Positions 16,132 through 25,499 of a stretch of DNA of 43,850 nt are shown piece by piece. Within the stretch, counting starts at the first letter, position 1. Each line of letters starts with the position of its first letter. Where the stretch lies: the NCBI GenBank assembly GCA_031254315.1, contig JAIRUQ010000099.1:1-43850 (forward strand). Direction: 5' to 3'. The position numbers and the translations under genes were made by a program. Below the pieces are notes generated by a model. The model had not been told where the DNA came from and ran no database searches. It saw nothing but the letters and a program-made list of their open reading frames with translations. The DNA is from Treponema sp. Its GTDB lineage: Bacteria > Spirochaetota > Spirochaetia > Treponematales > Breznakiellaceae.

Positions 16132-18366
16132 CTATGCGGACTCCGGCAAATCGTCTTTTTCAGCCAGCTTGGACAACTCTTTTATCGCCGCTTCCAATTC
16201 TGCTTTTAGTGTGTTCATCTGCTCGTTTGGAACCATATTTAATCCGCCCTTAAGATTCTGCTCTACAACAGCGGCGGCTTTCTGAAGAGAAATCATGTCA
16301 AGTTGATCTGTATTGCTCTTTAAAGTGTGCGCAAGTTTTACATCCTTCTCATCCAGAGCTTTCTCTATCTCTTCATGTTTATTCTTGTTAATTTTGACAA
16401 ATAAAACTTGTATTTGTTTCTTAAATTCCGGATCATCCATTATATTTCCAGCGTTGTTCTGTTGCGAGTTGCCATGTTTATGAACATTATAAACACTTGT
16501 CTTCCTTTCCACCGGCTTTAAATATTTTAGCAGGCATTGCCATAGTTCCTGCGATGTAAACGGCTTACTTACGCAGTCATACATCCCGTGCGCTTTGTAT
16601 ATTTCCCTGTCATCTAACATAACGTTGGCTGTCATTGCTACAATGGGAATTCCTGTGTCAAGTTCAATAATTTTAGTAGCGGCTTCAAGCCCATCCATTA
16701 CCGGCATATGCGTATCCATGAATATCAGATCAAATTGTTTTTTATTATTGGATTTGCGCTCGCTGACTATATCCACGCCAATTTTGCCGTTTCCCGCGAT
16801 AACGGTTTTAATTCCCACTCTTTCAAGGTGTTCACAGATAACCTCTTGATTCATCTCGTTGTCTTCGCACAGCAGAATTTCCGCATCAAAAGCTGGCTTT
16901 TCAATTTGATTAAGAATAATCCCTTTTGCAAACGCCTTTCCCGCTGATATATCTATTGTATTAAATTTCAATGTAAAGCTGAATTTACTGCCTACTCCGA
17001 GAGCGCTTTCAACAGAAAGTTTGCCGCCCATCAATTCCACTAAGTTTTTTGCAATTGCAAGACCAAGCCCAGTGCCGCCGTATTTGCGTGTTGTTCCTGT
17101 TTCCGCCTGCGTAAACGGCTCGAATATTTTTTCTAAATGTTCCGGCATCATTCCAATACCGTTGTCTTTTACTTCAAAATAAATAGTCACTGTGTTTTCG
17201 TCTTTTTCGATAATTTCCGAAGAAAGTTTGACCATTCCGTTGTCGGTAAATTTTATCGCGTTGGAAAGAAGATTTACGATGATCTGGCGCAGTTTTGCGG
17301 GGTCTCCAACCGGTCTTCTGCCAATGCTTGGTTCAGCGTAAAAATGAAGAATCAGCCCCTTTTCAACTGCTTTTGGCACAACCAATGTACGACAGCTTGA
17401 AAATAATTCGTGAATATCAAATGGGATATTTTCCAAATCCATCTTACCGGATTCAATTTTGGAAATATCAAGTATGTCATTGATAATATGAAGGAGCCAT
17501 TCAGAATTTGTGTTTATTTTTTCCAGATAATTTCTGGTTTCCGGAGGAATTTCATCGTCCAAAGCTAATTCCGTAAAACCAATAATGCTGTTCATTGGAG
17601 TCCGTATCTCGTGGCTCATATTAGCGAGGAAGCGGCTTTTTGCCTGAGAAGCGCTCTTCGCTTCTTCTTCTATTGCTTTACGGTTGGTAATATTTCGTGA
17701 CAATCCCACAAGCCCTGTAACTTTCCCGTTTTGTATGAGGGGAGCTTTTATTGTTTCAACAAGCTGTAGCTCTCCGCCGGGGGATGGCACAAATTCTTCA
17801 TAAGTTATCGTTTTTCCTTCATTAAAAATTTTTTGATCCATTGCGAGATATTGTTCCGCCAAATCCGAAGGAATACCCAATGCCTCTGAGTCGCTCTTAC
17901 CGATGATGTCCTGCTTTCTCAGGTTAAAATGCATTTCCATGCTTTTATTGGATCGTGTATAGCGAGAGTTTAAGTCCTTGCAAAATATCATATCTGGGGT
18001 AGAGTCTAAGATGGCATTAAGAGTGGAAGTTTCTTCCAATTTAAATTTTTCAAGTTGTTTTTTCACGCTGTAGTTTTTGTAAAGTATGAGCAATCCCAGA
18101 GCAAACGCGACAAAAGACATGGTAACAGCGGCAAGTAGCCAGTTAAAGAGTGTTCCCGTAAAGTCGCTGTCCCATACCGATATGGGGTTATTTGCACCAT
18201 TTACTGTGGTTGATTCCTCCGAAATATACGAAAATTCTGTCAAATTCGAGTTTTTTTCGCCTTTTTCGTAAAAAACTAAAGTGTATAGGATTATACCGAG
18301 TATGTTTATACAAATTAGCACCGCGGCAACAAAATTTAATTTTTTTAAACCTGTCTTTCCCGTCAT
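16132..18366 (-). CDS. PAS-domain membrane hybrid histidine kinase with HPt
   Basis: A 744-residue kinase. Two membrane helices (about 10-31 and 72-94) enclose a short periplasmic loop of some 40 residues. A PAS domain follows at about 105-230 (AILDSTPDMIFCKDLNSRYT; then GLVGLSRNITNRKA). HisKA carries His 252 in FLANMSHEIRTPMNSIIGF; the HATPase domain has DNGIGMMPEH and GGTGLGLAIA; the receiver has its Asp near 545 in LIFMDTHMPVMDG; and a C-terminal HPt has His near 680 in LAHTLKSN. The ATG has GAGG five bases upstream. It is the last of three tandem minus-strand kinases with nearly the same core, and faces the convergent 7TM kinase gene across 60 bases. Confidence 0.92.
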   Translation of the reverse strand: MTGKTGLKKLNFVAAVLICINILGIILYTLVFYEKGEKNSNLTEFSYISEESTTVNGANNPISVWDSDFTGTLFNWLLAAVTMSFVAFALGLLILYKNYSVKKQLEKFKLEETSTLNAILDSTPDMIFCKDLNSRYTRSNKSMEMHFNLRKQDIIGKSDSEALGIPSDLAEQYLAMDQKIFNEGKTITYEEFVPSPGGELQLVETIKAPLIQNGKVTGLVGLSRNITNRKAIEEEAKSASQAKSRFLANMSHEIRTPMNSIIGFTELALDDEIPPETRNYLEKINTNSEWLLHIINDILDISKIESGKMDLENIPFDIHELFSSCRTLVVPKAVEKGLILHFYAEPSIGRRPVGDPAKLRQIIVNLLSNAIKFTDNGMVKLSSEIIEKDENTVTIYFEVKDNGIGMMPEHLEKIFEPFTQAETGTTRKYGGTGLGLAIAKNLVELMGGKLSVESALGVGSKFSFTLKFNTIDISAGKAFAKGIILNQIEKPAFDAEILLCEDNEMNQEVICEHLERVGIKTVIAGNGKIGVDIVSERKSNNKKQFDLIFMDTHMPVMDGLEAATKIIELDTGIPIVAMTANVMLDDREIYKAHGMYDCVSKPFTSQELWQCLLKYLKPVERKTSVYNVHKHGNSQQNNAGNIMDDPEFKKQIQVLFVKINKNKHEEIEKALDEKDVKLAHTLKSNTDQLDMISLQKAAAVVEQNLKGGLNMVPNEQMNTLKAELEAAIKELSKLAEKDDLPESA

Positions 18367-18477
18367 ACAAGCCTCGCAAGACCAATGTATTTTATAGTAT
18401 TAAATATAAGAAAAATTCGATGAGGCGTGGAAAAAATTATTAAAAAGCATAATTATATAAAAAAACGGGCGAAATGG

Positions 18478-21400
18478 TTATATTTTCAGTTCTTTTTTTA
18501 AATCAGCGAGTGCGGTAACAGCTTTTTCAAAATCAAAATCTTCTATTTGCTGTATGAGTTTTTCACTGCCGGGTATTGAACGAAGACCGGCGGTGAAATT
18601 TAAGGAATCGGGACTACCCATTTCAAGCAGGGGTCCCAGCTTTTCAAGTGTTTTTTTCGCGGTTTCTTCGTCATACGGCTCAGATTGAACCTCAGTTGAA
18701 CTGACTGTTTCGAGAATCTCAGACAATTCGTTTATAACCAACGCCAGCTCCATTTTTAGTATTTCTAAATGCTCGCTTGTAACAAGATTTGTCTCTCCCT
18801 TGAGGTGGTGTTCTATATCAGCGGCGGCTTTCTGCAGAGAAGACTTGCCAAACTGACCTGCGTTGCCTTTTAAGGAATGTGCAAGCCTGTGTGCAAGTTT
18901 TAAATCATTGTCTTTTAAGGCTTTGATTATTTCTTCGTGTTTATTACGGTTAGACCTGACAAATAATATTTGCATCTGTTTCTGGAACTCAGGATCGCCA
19001 ATAACATTATCTGTTGTGTCCTGCTCAGGATTAGGAGAGGCGCTTCCTGTTTTATACTCTTTTTGCTTTAAGTATTTTAACAGACACCGCCACAGTTCTT
19101 GCGATGTAAACGGCTTACCTACGCAGTCGTTCATGCCGTGCGATTTATATATCTCTTTGTCATCGGACATAATATTCGCTGTCATTGCTACAACGGGGAC
19201 TCCTATGTCAAGTTCAAGAATTTTCGCGGAGGCTTCAAGACCATCCATTACGGGCATGTGCATATCCATAAATATCAAATCAAATTGTTTTTCATTATTG
19301 CGTTTACGCTCGCTTAGTATATCCACGCCGATTTTGCCGTTCTCTGCAATAACGGTTTTAATTCCCACCCTCGAAAGATGCTCACTGATAACCTGCTGGT
19401 TCATTTCGTTGTCTTCAAACAGCAGAACTTCCGCGTCAAATTCCGGCTTTTCAATCTGTTTAAGCGTAGTTTGTTTTGCAAACGCTTCTTCTTCTGTTAT
19501 ATTTATCGTATTAAATTTCAGCTTAAAACTGAATTTACTGCCGACTCCGGGGGTGCTTTCAACAGAAATCTTGCCGCCCATCAACTCTACCATGTTTTTT
19601 GTAATCGCCAGCCCTAGTCCGGTTCCGCCGTATTTGCGTGTTGTTCCTGTCTCCGCCTGTGTAAACGGGTCGAATATCTTTGCTATCTGTTCAGACGTCA
19701 TTCCAATGCCTGAGTCTTTTACTTCAAAATTTACTGTGGCTGTGTTGTCGCGTACTTCTATTATATCTGCGAGAAGTTTGACCATCCCACTGTTTGTAAA
19801 TTTTATTGCGTTGGAAAGAAGGTTTACAATGACCTGCCTAAGTCTTGTGGGGTCCCCAACCGGTTTTTTACCAAGGCTTGGTTCCGCGTAAAAATGAAGC
19901 ATAACGCCTTTTTCAACTGCTTTTGGCATTACTAATGTACGACAGCTTACAAACAGTTCATGCATATCAAATGGAATATTTTCCAGTTCCATCTTACCGG
20001 ATTCAATTTTGGAAATATCAAGTATGTCATTGATAATCTGAAGTAGCCATCCGGCGTTCGTACGAATCTTATCCAGATAATCTTTGGTTTTTGGCGAAGT
20101 TTCACCGTCCATAGCCAATTCCGAAAAACCAATAATGCTGTTCATGGGTGTCCGTATCTCGTGGCTCATGTTTGCAAGGAAAATTGATTTTGAACTATTG
20201 GCTCTTTTGGCAATTTCAAGCGCGTCTTCCAGTTCATGCTGAGATTTGTTAAGTTCATTAGTACGCTTGTTTACTAAATCTTCAAGACGTTTGCCTTCAT
20301 TTCTGCTCCGTAGAAACATGATCAGTATCAGGCTAAGTACAGCCAAAAGCAAAACAGCCGCGCCAATGAACCAAGGAAGCTGGGCTTCTATTACTTTCAC
20401 ACGATAATCGTAAGTTTTTTGTAGCCACCGTCCTGATACTCCCTTTGTGTCTATCAACTGTAATGCTTTATCGACAATGGCGCAAAGAATAATTTCGTCT
20501 TTATTAAATCCAAAAGTAGAACCAAAAGATTCGTCAAATATAATATTTGTCTTATAACCTACACGCTCACGGTAATTAAGAAGGTCAAGAAGCCTACTCT
20601 GTAACGTCATTACCATATCTACTTTGCCGTCAGCTAGAGCGTTAAACGCCATTGTTTCATTTTCGTATTCTATTGTATTTGAATGAGTCGGGAACCATGT
20701 TCTAAATACTGCGGCGTAAGCGGTATCTTTCATCAAGCCTACTTTTACATAGAGGATTTCATTTATATTGATATTCCGGTGCTCTGTCTTGGATAAAAGC
20801 GCGTAATTACTTGAAAAAAGAGATGTTGCTGGCCAGAGAAATTTACCTTCTCTTTCATGAGTGCGGATTAAGTGAGTTATCATTGAAACTTTTCCGTCTT
20901 CCAGCATCTTCAGCAGGTCAGGGAAATCTTTCGCTTGATCGTTTACGCGCTTGAATGTTATTCCGGTAAGGCTCTCTATCTCTTTAAGCATATCAGCCGC
21001 AACGCCTTGCCATTGTTTTTCACGTTCGTTGTAAAAAGAAACAGGATAATTATCATGTTCAGCCGCATATTCTACTACCGGTTTTTTATGGATATACGCC
21101 AATTCTTCTTCGTTCAGCCATGCAAACAATTTGTGCTTTTTATAATCGTAGTAACCCTGATTGTACAATTCTGTCAGATACTGGATTCCGCCGTTGCGAA
21201 GCATCTTCTGCACAACGGAGATAATTGGCTCAAGATCAGGATTATGTGTTGACAGGGCGACCGGTTCAAAAACCAATGGAAAAAAATCACTTGTAACTAC
21301 ATCTCCGTAAATGTCAAAGCTCGCTTCTCCGGGTCCTTCATTTATAAAAGTATCAGCCCTTCCGTTTTTAAGAAGTTCGTAAGCGCGCTGGTTATTATCA

Positions 21401-21996
21401 ATATAAATTATTTCTGCGCTGGGATGAAGCGTAGGCATTACGGCATCAACAGTGGTAGTGTCTTCCAGAAAAATATAGCGTACCGGACGCGACATGGCAA
21501 TTTCAGAAAGGGGCGGACTTCCTGCAATACGAAAATGTTTTATTTGGCGTTCCGCTATGGCATCGGTCATAAACCATGTTTTTCTGCGCTCTTCGGTTGG
21601 AGTCAGCTCTCCGGTAAAATCAATCTCGTGAGCTTGAAGTCCTGTAATCAAATTGCCCCAAGTGAGAATTTTAGGTACAAACCGAATCCCGAATAATTCT
21701 GAAAGCCAGTCACAAAGAAGAACCGTGAACCCTCCAATATTGCCGTTCTCGTCAGAAAATGCCTCGGTGTTTGAAGTTGTCCCGTATACAAAAGAAGGTT
21801 TCTTTGCGCTCAGCGCAGAGATAGCCGTGATTTCTTCCGGCGTAACGCCGGGAATCTCATGGATCGATTTAAATTGAGAATTTTTCTCATTTTGAGGCGG
21901 TTCATGTTTACAGCTTAAAACTATACCGCATAAAATTATGCATACCAGTACAGCAAAAGCAGATAATTTAGCACAACCAGTTTTTTTGTTCGGCAT
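18478..21996 (-). CDS. Hybrid histidine kinase with twin periplasmic solute-binding domains
   Basis: A 1172-residue kinase. The start segment MPNKKTGCAKLSAFAVLVCI ending in GIVLSC looks like a lipoprotein signal. Two amino-acid-binding-protein-like domains (SBP family 3) follow at about 55-285 and 300-530; the motifs GFTVLLCDWLSELFGIRF and GVAADMLKEIESLTGITF are equivalent positions in the two. One membrane helix lies at about 541-562, then a coiled coil, HisKA (His about 612), HATPase (DSGIGMTSEQ, GGTGLGLAIT), a receiver (Asp about 910 in FMDMHMPVMDG) and HPt (His about 1036 in LAHSLKGN). A further helical tail of about 70 residues follows. This resembles BvgS/EvgS-type Venus-flytrap kinases. 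The ATG at 21994-21996 has GAGGTG seven bases upstream; an ATG five codons earlier would overlap that site. Confidence 0.92.
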   Translation of the reverse strand: MPNKKTGCAKLSAFAVLVCIILCGIVLSCKHEPPQNEKNSQFKSIHEIPGVTPEEITAISALSAKKPSFVYGTTSNTEAFSDENGNIGGFTVLLCDWLSELFGIRFVPKILTWGNLITGLQAHEIDFTGELTPTEERRKTWFMTDAIAERQIKHFRIAGSPPLSEIAMSRPVRYIFLEDTTTVDAVMPTLHPSAEIIYIDNNQRAYELLKNGRADTFINEGPGEASFDIYGDVVTSDFFPLVFEPVALSTHNPDLEPIISVVQKMLRNGGIQYLTELYNQGYYDYKKHKLFAWLNEEELAYIHKKPVVEYAAEHDNYPVSFYNEREKQWQGVAADMLKEIESLTGITFKRVNDQAKDFPDLLKMLEDGKVSMITHLIRTHEREGKFLWPATSLFSSNYALLSKTEHRNININEILYVKVGLMKDTAYAAVFRTWFPTHSNTIEYENETMAFNALADGKVDMVMTLQSRLLDLLNYRERVGYKTNIIFDESFGSTFGFNKDEIILCAIVDKALQLIDTKGVSGRWLQKTYDYRVKVIEAQLPWFIGAAVLLLAVLSLILIMFLRSRNEGKRLEDLVNKRTNELNKSQHELEDALEIAKRANSSKSIFLANMSHEIRTPMNSIIGFSELAMDGETSPKTKDYLDKIRTNAGWLLQIINDILDISKIESGKMELENIPFDMHELFVSCRTLVMPKAVEKGVMLHFYAEPSLGKKPVGDPTRLRQVIVNLLSNAIKFTNSGMVKLLADIIEVRDNTATVNFEVKDSGIGMTSEQIAKIFDPFTQAETGTTRKYGGTGLGLAITKNMVELMGGKISVESTPGVGSKFSFKLKFNTINITEEEAFAKQTTLKQIEKPEFDAEVLLFEDNEMNQQVISEHLSRVGIKTVIAENGKIGVDILSERKRNNEKQFDLIFMDMHMPVMDGLEASAKILELDIGVPVVAMTANIMSDDKEIYKSHGMNDCVGKPFTSQELWRCLLKYLKQKEYKTGSASPNPEQDTTDNVIGDPEFQKQMQILFVRSNRNKHEEIIKALKDNDLKLAHRLAHSLKGNAGQFGKSSLQKAAADIEHHLKGETNLVTSEHLEILKMELALVINELSEILETVSSTEVQSEPYDEETAKKTLEKLGPLLEMGSPDSLNFTAGLRSIPGSEKLIQQIEDFDFEKAVTALADLKKELKI

Positions 21997-22029
21997 TATT
22001 CGACACCTCAATTATAAAGGAACTTCTAA

Positions 22030-22049
22030 AAACTTCAGTTTTTAAAGGC
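22030..22049. other. Small inverted repeat upstream of the twin-SBP kinase gene
   Basis: TAAAAAC-TTCA-GTTTTTA is a perfect seven-pair stem with a four-base loop, in the gap between two tandem kinase genes. There is no T run next to it on the minus strand, so it may be a weak attenuator or chance. Confidence 0.3.
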
Positions 22050-22103
22050 TCCCTTAATATTATCACTTTTTTCATTAATTAAGCAAGTGCGGATGTTCCG
22101 GTT

Positions 22104-25100
22104 TTACGACAAGTTGGCTTCGTTAAGCAGGGGAGCGAATTCAGCCAGAACGGCATTCAGCTCAGCCTTTAAAGTTTTTAACTGTTCTTCTGTTACAAGA
22201 TTTTTGCCGTCTTTAAGCTGGCGTTCGGCATCTGCGGCGGCTTTCTGAAGGACTGTTTTTCCAAGCTGAGCGGCATTGCCCTTTATATTGTGCGTTATCC
22301 TGTGCGCGAGTTCAATGTCTCCCGTCTCAAGGGCTTTCATTAATTCTTCAAATTTATTTTGATAGTTTTTCACAAAGAAAACCCTAAACGTTTTTTGAAA
22401 CTCTAAATCGGCAGTAAGCAAAATGTCCGTTTCTGTAGTTTTACTCTCTTCGCGGCTGACAGGCTTTAGATATTTCAACAGGCAACGCCACAACTCCTGA
22501 GATGTAAATGGTTTACCCACACAGTCATGCAAACCTCTCTGTTTATATATTTCTTTCTCGCTTGCCATGACATTTGCCGTTATGGCTATTATAGGTACAT
22601 TTATATTAAACTCAATTATTTTAGCTGATGCGGCAAAACCGTCCATTACCGGCATATATATATCCATGAGAATAAGATCAAATTGCTTTTCGTTTTTTTG
22701 AATACGTTCATGAACCTTGTCCACGCCAATTTTGCCGTTCTCCGCAATGACGGTTTTTAGACCTAGTCTTGTGAGGTGTTCGCTAAGAACCTGCTGGTTT
22801 ATAGGGTTATCTTCGCATACCAGAACTTCACCCTCAAATGTTGGCCTTTTAATTTCATCAAGTGCAGTTGTTTTCTCTGATTTTTCATCACTGAATGCGT
22901 CTATCGTATCAAATGTCAGCTCGAAACTGAACTTGCTTCCGGCTCCGGGAGCGCTTTCAACAGAAAGTTTTCCGCCCATCAATTCTACAATATTTTTGGC
23001 TATGGGAAGACCAAGCCCCGTGCCTCCGTATTTTCGGGTTGTACTGGATTCAGCTTGAGTAAACAGATCGAATACTTTATTTATCTGTTCGCTTGTCATG
23101 CCAATGCCGGTGTCTGTTATTTCAAAATATATAACGATAGATTTTTCATTGGCTTCTTTTATTTTTGCGCGTATTTCGACAGTTCCTGTATCTGTAAATT
23201 TTATGGCATTGGACAGGAGATTAATTAAAACTTGACGCAGTCTTGTGGGATCGCCTAATGTTTTGCCTTTAATCTGCTCAACATAAAAGTTAAGCGTTAA
23301 ACCTTTTTCAAAGGCTTTTTGCATTAGTATCGTTTTGCAGTTAGCGAACAATTCATTAATATCAAACGGAATTTTTTCCAGTTCTATTCTTCCTGATTCA
23401 ATTTTTGAAATATCAAGTATGTCATTTATAATTTGCAACAGCCCCTGCGTGCTTTCAATAATTTTATGAAGATAATCTTTAGTTTGCAGGGGAATATCAT
23501 CATCTATCGCCAATTCAGAAAATCCAAGAATACTGTTCATTGGTGTTCTTATCTCATGGCTCATATTTGCAAGAAAAATACTTTTTGCTTCACTCGCCGC
23601 CCGCGCTTCTTTTAAGGCTTCTTCCAAATTTTTATGCAGGGAGACAATTTCGGTAAGATTGTTGTGACGTAAAAGCGCACTTGCAATCATCAGACAGCCG
23701 GAGCGCAGAATGGCTTCTTCATTTCCCGAAAATTGAGTTCCCCGGTGGCAGTTATCAAAACCGACAAATCCCCAAAACTGATCCTGCAAAAAAACCGGAG
23801 CAATAAAAATTGACAATATTCCAGAAGAAGCCTTCTTCCAGAAATCCGGTATATTATGCGCAAGACTATTTATACATTGTCCTTTTGACAGTATATCTCT
23901 CCACAGTGGTATTTTTTCCTGATATGATACATTTTCTGTAAATTCGACAGCCTGCTGTTGACCGGAGCGCTCCGACCATTCGTATATTTTAGTTGCACAT
24001 AACTCGCCTTGATAATAATTATTTTTCCAAAGATGAACACAGTCAGCATCAACAGCCGCCGCCATCATGCCCATACAGCGATAAAGACTTCTTTCAAATT
24101 GAGAAATATCCGAATCAAGCAAAATAGCCGCTATAGTGTTTATTGCTTGTAGCATGTGGTCACGGTGATTGTTCTCATCCATTGCTTTCAGCACACTTGT
24201 ATTGTATTCAATAAGACGGTTCCATGTTTTTTGCGTTGCCCGAGCAAGATCGCCAATTTCGTCATCATGGTCAGTGCCGTATATATTGTTATTTTCACCG
24301 CCTACGTTAGATATGCTGTGAATAAGACGGTTCAGCGGAAAAATAAACAACCGGCGGATTAATGTTGAGTTGACCAGCGAATAAAGTATAAACGCCGAAA
24401 GAACAACAAATAAAAGCGGCAGAAGACTTGTAATTTTAAAGAGGGAATCAGCGTTATAAAATGTGACTACTATCCAATTTGTGGCAGGAATAGGAGCGAC
24501 AGACAAATATTTATAACTACTGCCTGAAATTTTCATGACCTTTGGATCAATGCGCATGGAGCTGTAATTAACGCCGGAATTTCTTAAATGTGCGTTTATA
24601 ACCGAAATAAAATCAGGATCGAAATTGACATCCGTTATACTGCGGCGCTCTTCAACATCATCAATGGTAATACCTTCGTAAAGAAGATGCGGCTCAGATA
24701 CGGAACTGTCCATCAAAATAATTCCGTCATGGTCAACTATATATCCTATTACAGTCCGGTTGTCGTACTGCCTAAAAAGCGCGTAAAACAACTCGTCTAA
24801 CTGCAAGAAGGAACAGAATACGCCGCGAACAATTCCGTCTTCCATTACCTTTTGATTGATCCACAAACAGCGTGTATTTGTTACTTTATCTAAATCTATG
24901 TTAAGGGTATAATCATTTTTTGAATTAATGCAGTTAAAGAACCATTGATCATAAAGATTCGCCTGATTTAATTTATTAAATGGAATAAATTTATCAAACC
25001 CTTCATCACTCTTAATTGAATACTCGTTAAGCGACTCCAGAACGGCAAAATAAAGACTTCTGGTTTGAAGCAAATTGGCGTAGTTCATCATTTCCTGATA

Positions 25101-25379
25101 CGCCGAAGTTTTCTTTTCCTGATTATTTTCATCGGCAAACCAGTCAATCATTTCTTTTGATTGAGCGGCATATTGTACAAATGTAATTTCTTTACTTAAA
25201 TAAGAGCTTAATATTTCAACTGTTTCCATGGAATAAAAACGGGCGTGAGTTCTGGATGCGTCGGATATTATACTCAAAAGCATAACGATGCTAACTAAAG
25301 TCATAAATATCAAAAAAAAAGCAAGAAAAAGAGTATTGATATTTCTGAAACGAACAGCGATTTTACTTTTATATTGCAT
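22104..25379 (-). CDS. Cache-HAMP-GAF hybrid histidine kinase with HPt
   Basis: A kinase of about 1091 residues. A first membrane helix at about 15-37 and a second near 328-350 flank a periplasmic Cache-type sensor of about 290 residues, with VIGYIVDHDGIILMDSS and the membrane-proximal NWIVVTFYNADSLF typical of dCache. HAMP follows (FPLNRLIHSISNV), then a GAF domain at about 425-580 (VDADCVHLWKNNYYQGEL; FWGFVGFDNC). The core has HisKA (His about 607 in FLANMSHEIRTPMNSILGF), HATPase (DTGIGMTSEQ, GGTGLGLPIA), receiver (Asp about 903 in LILMDIYMPVMDG) and HPt (His about 1029 in AHRITHNIKGN). A GTG two codons upstream (25385) is an alternative start. It is the first of three tandem kinases with shared cores. 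Confidence 0.92.
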   Translation of the reverse strand: MQYKSKIAVRFRNINTLFLAFFLIFMTLVSIVMLLSIISDASRTHARFYSMETVEILSSYLSKEITFVQYAAQSKEMIDWFADENNQEKKTSAYQEMMNYANLLQTRSLYFAVLESLNEYSIKSDEGFDKFIPFNKLNQANLYDQWFFNCINSKNDYTLNIDLDKVTNTRCLWINQKVMEDGIVRGVFCSFLQLDELFYALFRQYDNRTVIGYIVDHDGIILMDSSVSEPHLLYEGITIDDVEERRSITDVNFDPDFISVINAHLRNSGVNYSSMRIDPKVMKISGSSYKYLSVAPIPATNWIVVTFYNADSLFKITSLLPLLFVVLSAFILYSLVNSTLIRRLFIFPLNRLIHSISNVGGENNNIYGTDHDDEIGDLARATQKTWNRLIEYNTSVLKAMDENNHRDHMLQAINTIAAILLDSDISQFERSLYRCMGMMAAAVDADCVHLWKNNYYQGELCATKIYEWSERSGQQQAVEFTENVSYQEKIPLWRDILSKGQCINSLAHNIPDFWKKASSGILSIFIAPVFLQDQFWGFVGFDNCHRGTQFSGNEEAILRSGCLMIASALLRHNNLTEIVSLHKNLEEALKEARAASEAKSIFLANMSHEIRTPMNSILGFSELAIDDDIPLQTKDYLHKIIESTQGLLQIINDILDISKIESGRIELEKIPFDINELFANCKTILMQKAFEKGLTLNFYVEQIKGKTLGDPTRLRQVLINLLSNAIKFTDTGTVEIRAKIKEANEKSIVIYFEITDTGIGMTSEQINKVFDLFTQAESSTTRKYGGTGLGLPIAKNIVELMGGKLSVESAPGAGSKFSFELTFDTIDAFSDEKSEKTTALDEIKRPTFEGEVLVCEDNPINQQVLSEHLTRLGLKTVIAENGKIGVDKVHERIQKNEKQFDLILMDIYMPVMDGFAASAKIIEFNINVPIIAITANVMASEKEIYKQRGLHDCVGKPFTSQELWRCLLKYLKPVSREESKTTETDILLTADLEFQKTFRVFFVKNYQNKFEELMKALETGDIELAHRITHNIKGNAAQLGKTVLQKAAADAERQLKDGKNLVTEEQLKTLKAELNAVLAEFAPLLNEANLS

Positions 25380-25393
25380 CTTCACAAAATTAT

Positions 25394-25421
25394 ATTATAT
25401 TAGAGTATAGGGTGTATGCAA
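25394..25421 (-). promoter_or_regulatory. Possible promoter of the Cache-GAF kinase gene
   Basis: On the minus strand there is TTGCAT (25416-25421), a 16-base spacer and TATAAT (25394-25399). A second overlapping TATAAT lies at 25389-25394. No Shine-Dalgarno sequence precedes the start. Confidence 0.45.
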
Positions 25422-25499
25422 GTAAGACAATTTCGATATTCGGCATACTTTAGCCTAGTAATTGACGATATAACAAAATTATTTTTCTGAGGGTTTTTT

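Noticed and set aside
16121-16140. TCCGCAT/ATGCGGA hairpin as a terminator between convergent kinase genes
   Set aside because: One arm is inside the coding end of the minus-strand kinase and neither side has a T run.
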